In this document: in pieces, positions 1 through 8,949 of the stretch
Layout of the letters: each line of letters begins with the position of its first letter
How positions within the stretch are numbered: the stretch's first letter is position 1
The notes under the pieces: model-generated
Told to the model about the DNA's origin: nothing
Seen by the model: only the letters and a program-made list of their open reading frames with translations
Databases searched by the model: none
Translations under genes and position numbers: made by a program
Assembly (NCBI RefSeq): GCF_014203595.1
Contig: NZ_JACHJK010000009.1
Coordinates: 62,001-126,000 of the forward strand
Origin: Streptomyces echinatus
Lineage (GTDB): Bacteria; Actinomycetota; Actinomycetes; Streptomycetales; Streptomycetaceae
Direction of reading: 5' to 3'
Length of the DNA stretch: 64,000 bases

Positions 1-233
1 TCTCCCGGTCCGCGCTCCCGCACCGCGTCGAGGTGCGCATCACCGGCGCGGACGGCAGGACGACGACCCGGACGCTCAACCTGGACCAGGGAGCGGGCGC
101 CCAGCGCGTCGCCTTCCGCGTCGGCGAGGTCACCGCCGTCCGCTTCACCCTGGAATCGGCCTACCAGCCGTCCCCGACCAAGCAGGTGGCCATCGCCGAG
201 ATCGAGTTCTTCGGCCCGTCCCACCAGTCCTGA
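1..233 (+). CDS. C-terminal end of a galactose-binding-like (F5/8 type C / NADase-type glycan-binding) protein, partial
   Basis: The frame is open from the left edge and stops at a TGA at 231-233, so only about the last 77 residues are present. They alternate as beta strands and end in AIAEIEFFGP, the closing strand typical of discoidin-like jelly-roll domains, including the NADase-type glycan-binding domain found at the C-terminus of many streptomycete proteins. The catalytic or signalling part lies upstream of the window, so overall function cannot be stated. Fold assignment is moderate; family is a guess. Confidence 0.6.
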   Translation, partial: SRSALPHRVEVRITGADGRTTTRTLNLDQGAGAQRVAFRVGEVTAVRFTLESAYQPSPTKQVAIAEIEFFGPSHQS

Positions 234-319
234 CCGTCCCTCCGCGACGGGTCCGGTCGCGGAGGCCGCCTCCGCCGCCCGAGGCCCCCGGCCGAGAGGA
301 AGGGGCTCCGGGAACGGTC

Positions 320-356
320 GAGGGCCCTGCCTCACCATGGGTGAGGCAGGGCCCTC
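320..356. terminator. Rho-independent-type hairpin
   Basis: Perfect 16-bp inverted repeat (arms 320-335 and 341-356) with a 5-nt loop. It lies between the rightward partial gene and the leftward tRNA-Pro, where a bidirectional terminator is expected. No T-tract, as is usual in streptomycetes. Confidence 0.8.
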
Positions 357-383
357 ATCTGCGACGTCGGAGCGAAGCTCCCG

Positions 384-457
<74 letters not shown>

Positions 458-544
458 ATGCGGTGTGACCTGGGGTTTCCCCCGGCCGAACGCGCAGAGA
501 AACAATACCGCACTCGGATCGGTGGTCGCGCATCCCTTTCCCTG

Positions 545-575
545 TTGACCTCGAGCTTGGTTGAGGTTGCACGAT
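545..575 (+). promoter_or_regulatory. MerR-family-type promoter with dyad operator and 19-bp spacer
   Basis: A TTGACC -35 box (545-550) and a CACGAT -10 (570-575) are separated by 19 bp, the long spacer typical of MerR-regulated promoters. The spacer is filled by the dyad ACCTCGAGCTTGGTTGAGGT (548-567), close to SoxR/MerR-type CCTC-N10-GAGG operators. The predicted transcription start (about 582-583) falls on the ATG of the next gene, so the transcript is probably leaderless. No merR gene is in the window. Confidence 0.6.
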
Positions 576-582
576 CGTCGGC

Positions 583-1302
583 ATGACGATCACAGCGGAC
601 CAGGACCGTACGTACGGCTACGACACGTACGGCTACGACGACCTCCCCCGGCTGATGGGGATGATGACCGGCGACGAGAAGCACGGTCCGGCGGCCACCT
701 CCACGCTCGACGTGCTGTGGGTGCTCTACGACCGCGTCCTCCGGGTCGCCCCGGAGCGACGGGACGACCCGGCCCGGGACCGCTTCCTGCTCAGCAAGGG
801 GCACGGACCGATGGCGTACTACGCCGTGCTCGCCGCGAAGGGGTTCGTGCCCGTCGACTGGCTGCCGGGTTTCGGGGCGTACGACTCCCCGCTCGGGCAC
901 CACCCGGACCGCGTGCTGGTGCCGGGGGCGGAGATCGGCAGCGGGTCGCTCGGGCACGGGCTGCCGATCGCCGTCGGCACCGCGCTGGGTCTGCGGGCGC
1001 AGGGCCGGCCCGACCCGGCGGTGTGGGTGCTGATCGGGGACGCCGAGCTGGACGAGGGCAGCAACCACGAGGCGATCGCCTTCGCCGGGCCGGCCGGCCT
1101 GGACCGGCTGCACGCCGTCGTGATCGACAACTCCTCCGCCAGCCACGCGCTGCCCGGCGGCATCGCCGCCCGGTTCGAGGCCGCGGGCTGGTCCGCGGTG
1201 ACCGTCGACGGACGCGACCACGAGGCGCTGCACGCCGCGTTCACCGCGGCGCATCCGGGCCGGCCGCATGTCGTCGTGGCCCGTGTCGAGCCGAAGAACT
1301 GA
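583..1302 (+). CDS. Transketolase-like protein, N-terminal (ThDP-binding) subunit
   Basis: A 239-aa protein corresponding to the pyrophosphate-binding half of transketolase. Visible landmarks are SKGHG (71-75), GSLGHGLPIAVG (121-132), and the ThDP/Mg motif GDAELDEGSN (152-161) followed by IDNSS (181-185). The motif's usual GDG is GDA here. The separate C-terminal half follows 32 bp downstream, so the two polypeptides should form a heteromeric two-carbon transferase. The substrate may differ from the sugar phosphates of housekeeping transketolase. The ATG lies about 8 nt after the -10 box and has no Shine-Dalgarno sequence, consistent with leaderless translation. Confidence 0.9.
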   Translation: MTITADQDRTYGYDTYGYDDLPRLMGMMTGDEKHGPAATSTLDVLWVLYDRVLRVAPERRDDPARDRFLLSKGHGPMAYYAVLAAKGFVPVDWLPGFGAYDSPLGHHPDRVLVPGAEIGSGSLGHGLPIAVGTALGLRAQGRPDPAVWVLIGDAELDEGSNHEAIAFAGPAGLDRLHAVVIDNSSASHALPGGIAARFEAAGWSAVTVDGRDHEALHAAFTAAHPGRPHVVVARVEPKN

Positions 1303-1334
1303 CCTCCCCCGCTCTCCGGAAAGGGCACACCTCC

Positions 1335-2255
1335 ATGGACACCATGCGTGACCGTTTCGCCCCCGTCGTCTCCCGGCTGCTGGACGAGGACCCGCGGGTC
1401 GCGGTCGTCCTCGCCGAGATCGGCCGGGACGGGTTCCGCGAGGCCGAGCGCCGGCACCCCGACCGGGTGATCAACGTCGGCATCCGCGAACAGCTGCTGA
1501 TCGGCACGGCGGCAGGGCTGGCGCTCACCGGGCTGCGGCCCGTGGTGCACACCTTCGCCAGCTTTCTGGTGGAACGGCCGTTCGAGCAGGTCAAGCTGGA
1601 TCTGGGGCACCAGGACACGGGCGCGGTGCTGGTGAGCGCCGCTGCCTCCTTCGACTGGCCGGCCGGCGGCTTCACCCACATGGCCCCCGGCGACGTGGCC
1701 CTCCTGGACACCCTGGACGGCTGGACCGTGCATGTCCCAGGGCATCCGGACGAGGCCGAGACGCTGCTGCACCACGCGGTCGCCGCGGGCGACGACAAGG
1801 TGTACGTGCGGCTGTCCGTGCAGTCCAACCGGCAGGGCAGGGTGATCGACGGGCGGCACTTCGTCACGGTCCGCGAGGGCCGCTCGGGTGTCGTCGTCGC
1901 CGTCGGACCGGTGCTGGACACGGTCCTCGCCGCCACGGAGGGGCTGGACGTGACCGTGCTCTACGCGACGACCGTGCGCCCCTTCGACGCGGCCGGCCTG
2001 CGCCGGGCGACGGACGCGGCCGGTACGGACGTCGTGCTGGTCGAGCCCTACCTGGCCGGGACGTCGACAGCCGCGGTGAGCGAGGCGCTGTCCGACGTGC
2101 CGCACCGGGTGCTCGGCCTCGGCGTCGGCCGCCGTGAGCTGCGCCGCTACGGCACGATCGAGGAGCATACGGCCGCGCACGGCCTGGACGCGGCGAGCCT
2201 GCGCGCGCGGATCGGCGGCTTCGTCGGCGCCGGGCGGGTGCCGGCGGGCCGGTGA
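1335..2255 (+). CDS. Transketolase-like protein, C-terminal (pyrimidine-binding) subunit
   Basis: 306-aa partner of the preceding gene. It has the Pyr domain with the conserved Glu-containing segment INVGIREQ (about 48-55), which activates ThDP in this family, then a transketolase C-terminal domain starting around VVVAVGPVLDTVL. The ATG at 1335 is preceded by GGAAAGGG at normal spacing. A longer upstream extension of the frame would overlap the first subunit antisense to sense coding and is not credible. Co-transcription with the N-subunit is expected from the 32-bp gap. Confidence 0.9.
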   Translation: MDTMRDRFAPVVSRLLDEDPRVAVVLAEIGRDGFREAERRHPDRVINVGIREQLLIGTAAGLALTGLRPVVHTFASFLVERPFEQVKLDLGHQDTGAVLVSAAASFDWPAGGFTHMAPGDVALLDTLDGWTVHVPGHPDEAETLLHHAVAAGDDKVYVRLSVQSNRQGRVIDGRHFVTVREGRSGVVVAVGPVLDTVLAATEGLDVTVLYATTVRPFDAAGLRRATDAAGTDVVLVEPYLAGTSTAAVSEALSDVPHRVLGLGVGRRELRRYGTIEEHTAAHGLDAASLRARIGGFVGAGRVPAGR

Positions 2256-2265
2256 ACCCCGGGGC

Positions 2266-3558
2266 TCAGGCGGCGGGGGTGCGCGGCTCGGCCCGGACCA
2301 GGTCGCGTATCGCCGGTGTCGCGAGCAGGGTCGCCGCCACGACGAGGCTCACGGCGCCGGCGGTCAGCAGCACATGGCCGGCGCCCAGCGCTCCGGCCGC
2401 CGGGCCGGCGAGGGCCTGGCCCACCGGCATCATGGCGAGGGACCCGGCCACGTCGTAGGCGTGGATGCGGTTGAGGACGTCGGCCGGGACCTGTGTCTGC
2501 ACGGTGGTCGCCCACATCACGCCCCAGAACGACATGCCGGCCCCGGCGAGCGCGGCCCCGGCCGCCATGGCCGGTACGCCGAGGCCCGCCCCGACGGCCG
2601 CCGGGAAACCGAAGAAGGCGAAGAGGGCGAGCGCGCCCGCGCGGAGCATACGGCGGGGGCGCAGCCGGAGGGCGAGCAGGCCGCCGACCACCGTGCCCGC
2701 GCCCAGGGCCGAGTTGAGCAGGCCGTAGGCGCGCGGGCCGTGGTGCCGGACGACTTCGGTCGCCACGAGGGGGACGGTCGGGCCCCAGACCGCGATCATG
2801 TAGAGACACCAGACGGCGATCACGCCCCACAGCCAGGTGCGGGAGCGGAACTCCCGCCAGCCGTCGACGAGATCGTCAGGGAAGGCGCGCGGGGCGGAAC
2901 CGGTGGTGGCCCGGGCGCCCGCGGGCAGCGGGGGCAGCCGGAGCAGGAGCAGGCACAGGGCGCTGAGCGCGTAGGTGGCGGCGTGCACGGCGAAGAGACC
3001 GCCGGGCGAGGCGACACCGACCAGGACGCCGGCGACGGCCGGGCCCGCGAGCTGGGCCGCGGACTCGGCGACGCGGATCGCGCCGTTCGCCCCCTGGACG
3101 TCCGCCGCGAGGCGGGGCACGGTGCTGGCGACGCCCGGCTGGAAGACCGCGCCGGCCACGCCGTTGACGACGCCGATGGCGCAGATCTGCCAGAGCACCA
3201 CGTGCCCGGTGAAGAACAGACCCGCGGCGAGGGACTGGGTGCCGACCCTGACGAGGTCGGCGCCGATCATCAGTCTGCGGGTGCTGAACCGGTCGGCGAC
3301 GACCCCGCCGAAGACCACCAGCCCGGCGAACGCGGCGACCGTGGAGGCCATGGCGAGGCCGACCGCGCCCGCGCCGTACCCGTGCTCCAGCAGGCCCGCG
3401 GCGAGGGCGACGGGCAGCATGGTGTCGCCGAGGCGGGCGACGGCCCGGGCCACGAAGAACAGCGCGAAGTCCCGCGACCACACGGCCGGGGCGCCGCCGG
3501 CCGCGGCCCTCCGCACCCCCTGGGCGGCGATGCCGCGCCCCGCGTCCGTTCCGGTCAT
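2266..3558 (-). CDS. MFS transporter (MFS_3 / EntS-like)
   Basis: 430-aa integral membrane protein with about 12 hydrophobic segments. The loop between segments 2 and 3 carries GGVVADRFSTRRLMI, the MFS signature. Overall resemblance is to EntS-like small-molecule exporters, which streptomycetes use for siderophores and drugs. It converges on the transketolase pair with 10 bp between stop codons and shows no operon partner, so the substrate is unknown. ATG start at 3558. Confidence 0.85.
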   Translation of the reverse strand: MTGTDAGRGIAAQGVRRAAAGGAPAVWSRDFALFFVARAVARLGDTMLPVALAAGLLEHGYGAGAVGLAMASTVAAFAGLVVFGGVVADRFSTRRLMIGADLVRVGTQSLAAGLFFTGHVVLWQICAIGVVNGVAGAVFQPGVASTVPRLAADVQGANGAIRVAESAAQLAGPAVAGVLVGVASPGGLFAVHAATYALSALCLLLLRLPPLPAGARATTGSAPRAFPDDLVDGWREFRSRTWLWGVIAVWCLYMIAVWGPTVPLVATEVVRHHGPRAYGLLNSALGAGTVVGGLLALRLRPRRMLRAGALALFAFFGFPAAVGAGLGVPAMAAGAALAGAGMSFWGVMWATTVQTQVPADVLNRIHAYDVAGSLAMMPVGQALAGPAAGALGAGHVLLTAGAVSLVVAATLLATPAIRDLVRAEPRTPAA

Positions 3559-3681
3559 CCCGAGTGCTCCCCTCCCGGCCGTCCGGCTCTCCGCCGGCGG
3601 AGCCGTCCCCGCCGTGCCCTGCCCGGTGCCGCTTCCGCCGCGCGGGATCCTGCCATCACCCGGCCGCGCCCGCCGGGAATT

Positions 3682-4065
3682 TCAGTCGCCGGACGGGCGC
3701 CCCAACTCGGGGTGGGCGTCAAGGAGTCCGGGCGGGGCCGCCTGGCGCCAGGAGTCGGCCAGGATGTCCCGCAGCTCGGTGTCGTCCTCCAGGGCGGCGA
3801 GTCTCGCTCTCACCCAGGCGAACTGGGCCTCGTGGTCGGCGATCCAGAACTTCTCCGGTTCGGCCAGCACCAGTTCGTCGCGCTCCTCCTTGGGGCAGCG
3901 CACGGCGATGGACGTCTCGTCCTCGGGAAGGGTGGCGAACATCTTCCCGGTCACCCGGAACGTGGGCATGTTCCAGGCGACCTTCTCCGTGGTGTCCGGC
4001 AGGGACAGGGCGATTCGGCGTACGTCTTCTGCATCCGGCATGCCACGCACGGTAGCTCCCGCCAC
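3682..4065 (-). CDS. MmcQ/YjbR family protein
   Basis: A compact 127-aa alpha/beta protein of the MmcQ/YjbR (DUF419) family. Recognisable segments are DVRRIALSLPDTTEKVAWNMPTF near the N-terminus (only part quoted: SLPDTTEKVAWNMPTF) and KFWIADHEAQFAWVRARL near the middle. The family has a double wing DNA-binding-like fold, but its cellular role is not established. The GTG at 4065 is chosen because GGAGG lies about 10 nt upstream; an internal ATG at 4041 is an alternative. Confidence 0.85.
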   Translation of the reverse strand: MAGATVRGMPDAEDVRRIALSLPDTTEKVAWNMPTFRVTGKMFATLPEDETSIAVRCPKEERDELVLAEPEKFWIADHEAQFAWVRARLAALEDDTELRDILADSWRQAAPPGLLDAHPELGRPSGD

Positions 4066-4136
4066 TGACAGTCATCCTCCGGGGAGCGTCCAGCCGGCCG
4101 TCGTCGGCCCCGGTCTCCCATGAACGCTGTACCGAT

Positions 4137-4289
4137 GTGGGTGGCTCCCCCTTTCCCGTCACGGCCGGCGACCGGCGTAGGTGTCGCCGGGAGCGCCTCG
4201 ACCACAAGGCACTCCCGAAGGGCAACCCCTGTGATCAGCGGGACCTGGACGACCACCTCTCCCGCTGGTTCGGCGAGCCCGCCGGCTGA
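4137..4289 (+). CDS. Small basic ORF, 50 aa, unknown function
   Basis: A GTG-initiated frame ending at TGA 4287-4289 encodes an Arg-rich N-terminus (GDRRRCRRERLDHK) and a charged, acidic C-terminus (DQRDLDDHLSRWFGEPAG). About 85 percent of third codon positions are G or C, as in real genes here, and it fills an otherwise empty 260-bp gap. No clear ribosome binding site is seen and I do not recognise the family. It could also be a remnant of a longer gene. Confidence 0.35.
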   Translation: MGGSPFPVTAGDRRRCRRERLDHKALPKGNPCDQRDLDDHLSRWFGEPAG

Positions 4290-4327
4290 CGGCACGGGCG
4301 TTGCCGGCGCGGGCGCGGGTGCGTCCG

Positions 4328-4891
4328 TCAGCGGTCGGTCCCGGCGCCGGCCCTCGAAACCGGTGCCGGCCGGGTCGAGAGGTTGCGGTAGTAGAGGGTC
4401 GTGGGACGCAGCTCGCCCAGCGGGTTCGCCGCGTAGTCGGGGATGGTGCCGGCCCGGGTCCAGCCGGCCGTGCGGTACAGGTGCTCGGCGGGGCTGCCGG
4501 TCTCGGTGTCGAGGTGGAGCAGGGTGCGGCCGTCGGCGGCGGCCGCCCGCTCGGCGGTGGCCAGGAGCCGGCGGCCGAGGCCCTGTCCCCGCGCGGCACG
4601 GTGCACCATCAGCTTGACCACCTCGGCGCGGTGCCGGCTGTTCGTCCTGCCGGGGAAGGCCAGGCCGACCGTGCCGGTCACCGTGCCGGCGCGGTCCACG
4701 GCGGCCCAGACGGCAAGGTGTCCCGCCGTCACGGCATCGGCCCGCTCCCGCCACCAGGCGACCGCCTCCGCATGACCGAGCGGCGCGAGGAAGCCGACCG
4801 AGGCGCCCGAGGCGACGGTGTCGGTCAGCAGCGCCGCCAGGCCGTCGGCCCGGTCGCGTACGCGGGCGCCGGTCCAGCGCTCCACCCTCAT
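4328..4891 (-). CDS. GNAT family N-acetyltransferase
   Basis: 187-aa GNAT-fold acetyltransferase. The acetyl-CoA pyrophosphate loop is seen as RAARGQGLGRRLLATAE (motif A, R/Q-x-x-G-x-G/A), preceded by strand VTGTVGLAFPG and followed by LYRTAGWTRAG (motif B). Its ATG overlaps the stop of the upstream XRE-cupin regulator by 4 nt, so the two are translationally coupled. Substrate unknown; regulator plus GNAT pairs often handle amino acids or detoxify amines. Confidence 0.87.
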   Translation of the reverse strand: MRVERWTGARVRDRADGLAALLTDTVASGASVGFLAPLGHAEAVAWWRERADAVTAGHLAVWAAVDRAGTVTGTVGLAFPGRTNSRHRAEVVKLMVHRAARGQGLGRRLLATAERAAAADGRTLLHLDTETGSPAEHLYRTAGWTRAGTIPDYAANPLGELRPTTLYYRNLSTRPAPVSRAGAGTDR

Positions 4892-5454
4892 GGCCGCACC
4901 ACCGCCAGCACGTACCGCGCCTCACCGGGCCCGGAACAGCGGAACCGGGTCGCGCCGGACACCCGCATGCGCAGGCAGTCGCCCGCGCCGAGCCGGTGGG
5001 CCCGCTCCCCCACGGTCACTTCGAGCGCTCCCTCCAGCAGCCACAGGTGCTGTTCCAGTCCGGGCACGGGCGGCCGGTCGTAGGCGAGGTCCGCGCCCGG
5101 GGTGAGCCGGCCCTCGACCAGTTCGCCGCGCAGCCCGGTGTGCGGCGGGGACACGGAGCGGCGGACGAAGCCGGACCCGCGGTCCTCCCACACCTGCTGG
5201 TCGGCGGCCCGGACCAGCGGCGCCGGTGCCGCCTCGACCTCGCTGAGCAGCTGGGACATGGTGCGGCCGTAGACATGGCAGAGCCGGTTCAGGACGGCGG
5301 CGGTGGGGCTGGTCTCCGCGCGTTCGGCACGGGACAGGGTGGACCGGCTGATTCCGCTGCGCTCGGCCAATTCGCCCAGGGACCAGCCGTGCTGGGCGCG
5401 CAACTCGGCCAGCCGGGCACCGAGGAGGAGATCGACAGAATTCTCGCTTCTCAT
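4888..5454 (-). CDS. XRE-family regulator with C-terminal cupin domain
   Basis: 188 aa. Residues about 10-65 form a Cro/CI helix-turn-helix (LGELAERSGISRSTLSRAE), and residues about 110-188 a cupin barrel likely to bind a small ligand (GLEQHLWLLEGALEVTVG, GDCLRMR). It is the first gene of a two-gene unit with the GNAT acetyltransferase, joined by an ATGA overlap. Regulators of this architecture are usually local and ligand-responsive. Confidence 0.88.
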   Translation of the reverse strand: MRSENSVDLLLGARLAELRAQHGWSLGELAERSGISRSTLSRAERAETSPTAAVLNRLCHVYGRTMSQLLSEVEAAPAPLVRAADQQVWEDRGSGFVRRSVSPPHTGLRGELVEGRLTPGADLAYDRPPVPGLEQHLWLLEGALEVTVGERAHRLGAGDCLRMRVSGATRFRCSGPGEARYVLAVVRP

Positions 5455-5500
5455 ATCCGGGACGCTATCCCGAATGTGAGACGGCCCTGTTACGGAAGCC

Positions 5501-6412
5501 TCACGCCCGGGCCGCCTCGCCGAGCGCCTCCAGCACAGGGCGGATCAGCGGATGTCCCTCGGCTCCCCGGCGGACGGCCGCGAAGACCCTCCGGGTCGGG
5601 GCGATGCCGTCGACGGGGCGTACGACCACACCGGCCAGGTCCATGCCGCGCAGCGCGGAGCGCGGTACGAGGGCCACGCCGGCGTCGGCCGAGGCGAGGG
5701 CGACGACGGCACGGAAGTCGTCGGAGGAGTGTTCGAGCCGCGGCTGGAAGCCCGCGCTCTCACAGGCGAGGACCACCACGTCGTGGCAGGGGTTGCCGGG
5801 GTACGGGCCGATCCAGGCATCCTTGGCCAGCTCGGCGAGGGGAACCTCGGGGGCGTCCGCCAGGCGGTGGTCCAGCGGTACGACCGCGTCGAACGGCTCG
5901 GCGTAGAGCGGTACGTGGGTCAGCCGGGGGTCGTCGGCCGAGGGGGCGCCCCGGTACTCGACGGCGACCGCGACATCGACCTGCCGGTCCAGCACCATGG
6001 GCAGGCTGGCGTCGCCCTCCGCGTCCTGGACCCGGATCCGTATGCCGGGCGCCGCGGCGGCGAGCCGGGCCACGGCCGGGGCCACGACCTGGGCGATGCC
6101 GGTCGCGAAGGCCGCCACCGTGACCGTGCCCGCCTCACCCGAGCCGTAGGCGGCCAGCTCGGCCTCGGCGCGCTCCAGCTGGGCGAGGACGACGTTGGTG
6201 TGGCTGAGCAGGATCTCGCCGGCCGGGGTGAGCCGTACCCCCTTGGCACCGCGGTCGACCAGGCGGTGGCCGGTCTCCTGCTCCAGCGCCGTCAGCTGCT
6301 GGGAGACGGCGGAGGGGGTGAGATACAGCGCGGCGGCCGCCGCGGTGACCGTGCGGTGGTCGGCCACCGCACGGAGGATGTGGAGCCGCCGCGCTTCGAT
6401 CATGCCCTCCAT
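5501..6412 (-). CDS. LysR-family transcriptional regulator
   Basis: 303 aa. The winged HTH occupies residues 5-65 (LHILRAVADHRTVTAAAAAL, SAVSQQLTALEQETG) and the periplasmic-binding-like co-inducer domain the rest. It lies 22 bp downstream of kbl in the same direction and may be co-transcribed with tdh-kbl, making it a plausible regulator of threonine/glycine metabolism, though this is only positional. The start is either the ATG at 6412 or the ATG at 6403, which gives the more typical N-terminus MIEARRLHIL. Confidence 0.88.
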   Translation of the reverse strand: MEGMIEARRLHILRAVADHRTVTAAAAALYLTPSAVSQQLTALEQETGHRLVDRGAKGVRLTPAGEILLSHTNVVLAQLERAEAELAAYGSGEAGTVTVAAFATGIAQVVAPAVARLAAAAPGIRIRVQDAEGDASLPMVLDRQVDVAVAVEYRGAPSADDPRLTHVPLYAEPFDAVVPLDHRLADAPEVPLAELAKDAWIGPYPGNPCHDVVVLACESAGFQPRLEHSSDDFRAVVALASADAGVALVPRSALRGMDLAGVVVRPVDGIAPTRRVFAAVRRGAEGHPLIRPVLEALGEAARA

Positions 6413-6434
6413 TATCCCAGGGCGTCCGCCCTGG

Positions 6435-7628
6435 TCAGGCCTCCAGTTCGGCGCGCGCCGCGACGAACGCGTCGACCGCGCGGTTCACGTCGTCCGTGGA
6501 GTGCGCGGCGGACAGCTGGACGCGGATGCGGGCCTGGCCCTGCGGGACGACCGGGTAGGAGAAGCCGATCACGTAGACCCCGCGCTCCAGGAGCAGTTCG
6601 GCCATCCGGCCCGCCTTCGACGCGTCGCCGATCATGACCGGGGCGATGGCGTGGTCGCCGGGGAGGATGTCGAAGTCCTCCTCGGTCATCCGGCGGCGGA
6701 ACAGCGCGGTGTTCTCGGTGAGCCGGACGCGCAGGTCGTCGGCGGACTCCAGCAGGTCGAGGACCTTGAGGGAGGCGGCGGCGATCACCGGGGCGAGGGT
6801 GTTGGAGAACAGGTACGGGCGGGAGCGCTGGCGCAGCAGGGCGACGATCTCGGCGCGGGCGGCGACGTAGCCGCCGGAGGCACCGCCGAGGGCCTTGCCG
6901 AGGGTGCCGGTGATGATGTCGACGCGGTCCATGACGCCGTGCAGCTCGGGGGTGCCGCGGCCGGAGGGGCCGACGAAGCCGACGGCGTGCGAGTCGTCAA
7001 CCATGACCATGGCGTCGTAGCGGTCGGCGAGGTCGCAGATCTCGCGCAGCGGCGCCACGTAGCCGTCCATGGAGAAGACGCCGTCGGTGACGATCAGCCG
7101 GCGCCGGGCGTCGGACGCCTCCTTGAGCTTGGCCTCCAGGTCCGCGAGGTCGCGGTTGGCGTAGCGGAAGCGGCGGGCCTTGGACAGGCGGATGCCGTCG
7201 ATGATGGAGGCGTGGTTGAGGGCGTCGGAGATGACCGCGTCCTCCTCGCCGAGCAGGGTCTCGAAGACACCGCCGTTGGCGTCGAAGCAGGAGGAGTACA
7301 GGATCGTGTCCTCCTGGCCGAGGAACGCCGACAGCCGGGCCTCCAGCTCCTTGTGCACCTCCTGGGTGCCGCAGATGAAGCGCACGGACGCCATGCCGTA
7401 GCCCCAGCGGTCCAGGGCCTCGTGGGCGGCGGCGATCACCTCGGGGTGGTCGGCGAGGCCGAGGTAGTTGTTGGCGCAGAAGTTGAGGACCTCGCCGGGG
7501 CGGCCGCCGGCGCTGACGTTCACGGTCGCGGACTGCGGGGTGTCGATGACCCGCTCGGGCTTGTGCAGGCCGGCGGCGCGGATCTCGTCCAGGGTGGCGC
7601 GCAGGTCGTCTCGGACGGACTTGAACAT
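6435..7628 (-). CDS. kbl: Glycine C-acetyltransferase (2-amino-3-ketobutyrate CoA ligase)
   Basis: 397-aa PLP-dependent enzyme of the alpha-oxoamine synthase family. It cleaves 2-amino-3-oxobutyrate with CoA to glycine and acetyl-CoA, the second step of threonine catabolism. The PLP lysine lies in ITGTLGKALGGASGG; the substrate and cofactor segments FCANNYLGLADHP and VDDSHAVGFVG are intact. ATG 7628 has AGGAGA just upstream. It sits directly downstream of tdh, the enzyme that makes its unstable substrate. Confidence 0.96.
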   Translation of the reverse strand: MFKSVRDDLRATLDEIRAAGLHKPERVIDTPQSATVNVSAGGRPGEVLNFCANNYLGLADHPEVIAAAHEALDRWGYGMASVRFICGTQEVHKELEARLSAFLGQEDTILYSSCFDANGGVFETLLGEEDAVISDALNHASIIDGIRLSKARRFRYANRDLADLEAKLKEASDARRRLIVTDGVFSMDGYVAPLREICDLADRYDAMVMVDDSHAVGFVGPSGRGTPELHGVMDRVDIITGTLGKALGGASGGYVAARAEIVALLRQRSRPYLFSNTLAPVIAAASLKVLDLLESADDLRVRLTENTALFRRRMTEEDFDILPGDHAIAPVMIGDASKAGRMAELLLERGVYVIGFSYPVVPQGQARIRVQLSAAHSTDDVNRAVDAFVAARAELEA

Positions 7629-7696
7629 GGGGGCTCTCCTGAAAGTGCTGACGGGGTGAGGGAGTGGGCGTGCTGCGGTGTCCGCGCTGTCGCCGC

Positions 7697-8725
7697 TCAC
7701 GCGGTCCAGTCGAGGATGACCTTGCCGCCCTTTCCGCTCGCGGCGTCGGCGAAGGCGGCCTCGAAGTCGCGGTAGTCGTACCGGCCGGTGATCACGGGGG
7801 CGAGGTCGAGGCCGCCCTCCAGCAGCACCGACATCGCGTACCAGGTCTCGAACATCTCACGGCCGTAGATGCCCTTGATGGTGATCATCGAGGTGACGAT
7901 CCGGGCCCAGTCGACGGGGAACTCCTGCGCGGGCAGGCCGAGCATGGCGATGCGGCCGCCGTGCGTCATGTTGGCGATCATGTCCCGCATGGCCTCGCCG
8001 CGGCCGGACATCTCCAGGCCGATGTCGAAGCCCTCGCGCAGGCCCAGCTCGCGCTGGCCGTCGGCGATGGTGGACTCGGCGACGTTCAGGGCGAGGCTCA
8101 CCCCTATCTTGCGGGCGATCTCCAGGCGCTCTTCGCTGACGTCGGTGACGACGACGTTGCGGGCGCCCGCGTGCCGGGCCACCGCGGCGGCCATCAGACC
8201 GATCGGGCCGGCACCGGTGATCAGGACGTCCTCGCCGACCAGCGGGAAGGACAGCGCGGTGTGCACGGCGTTGCCGAACGGGTCGAAGATCGCGGCGACG
8301 TCGAGGTCGACGGGGATCCGGTGCACCCAGACGTTGGACGCGGGCAGGGCCACGTACTCGGCGAACGCGCCGTCGCGGCCGACGCCGAGGCCGACGGTGG
8401 CCCGGCACAGGTGGCGGCGGCCGGCCAGGCAGTTGCGGCACTTGCCGCACACCAGGTGGCCCTCGCCGCTGACCCGGTCGCCGATGCGGATGTCGGTCAC
8501 GTCCCGGCCGACCTCGACCACCTGTCCGACGAACTCGTGGCCGACCACGAGCGGGGTGCGGATCGCCTGCTGGGCCCAGCCGTCCCAGGAACGGATGTGC
8601 AGGTCGGTGCCGCAGATACCGGTCCGCATGACCTTGATCAGTACGTCAGTGGGGCCGATGGCGGGCTCCGGGACGTCCGTCAGCCACAGTCCTGGCTCTG
8701 CCTTGTCCTTGACCAGCGCCTTCAA
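7697..8725 (-). CDS. tdh: L-threonine 3-dehydrogenase
   Basis: 342-aa zinc-dependent medium-chain dehydrogenase, the usual Tdh length. Catalytic-zinc Cys and neighbours are in TGICGTDLHI, structural-zinc cysteines in CGKCRNCLAGRRHLC, and the NAD-binding Rossmann motif in GAGPIGLMAAAVA. It oxidises L-threonine to 2-amino-3-ketobutyrate for Kbl. I choose the TTG at 8725 (giving L/M-KALVKDKAEPG) because AGGAG lies 8 nt before it and the resulting N-terminus matches the family; an upstream extension would not. Confidence 0.95.
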   Translation of the reverse strand: MKALVKDKAEPGLWLTDVPEPAIGPTDVLIKVMRTGICGTDLHIRSWDGWAQQAIRTPLVVGHEFVGQVVEVGRDVTDIRIGDRVSGEGHLVCGKCRNCLAGRRHLCRATVGLGVGRDGAFAEYVALPASNVWVHRIPVDLDVAAIFDPFGNAVHTALSFPLVGEDVLITGAGPIGLMAAAVARHAGARNVVVTDVSEERLEIARKIGVSLALNVAESTIADGQRELGLREGFDIGLEMSGRGEAMRDMIANMTHGGRIAMLGLPAQEFPVDWARIVTSMITIKGIYGREMFETWYAMSVLLEGGLDLAPVITGRYDYRDFEAAFADAASGKGGKVILDWTA

Positions 8726-8949
8726 CGCTACGGCTCCTGTGGGATGAGGCCCGGCCCGCGGGTACGCCGAAGGGGCCCGCACCGGGTCAGAGGGGTGGAA
8801 TCACCCTGCAATCTGCCGTATGCGCGAGCCGCGGTCCATCGAGCTTTTCTTAACCGGCGCCTCAGCTTTCCTACAGGCCCCCGTGACCACCGGCCCGGCG
8901 CGCCCCTCCGCGGTGCTCAGCGTCGCCGCTGCCGGTACCGCCGTTCGTG

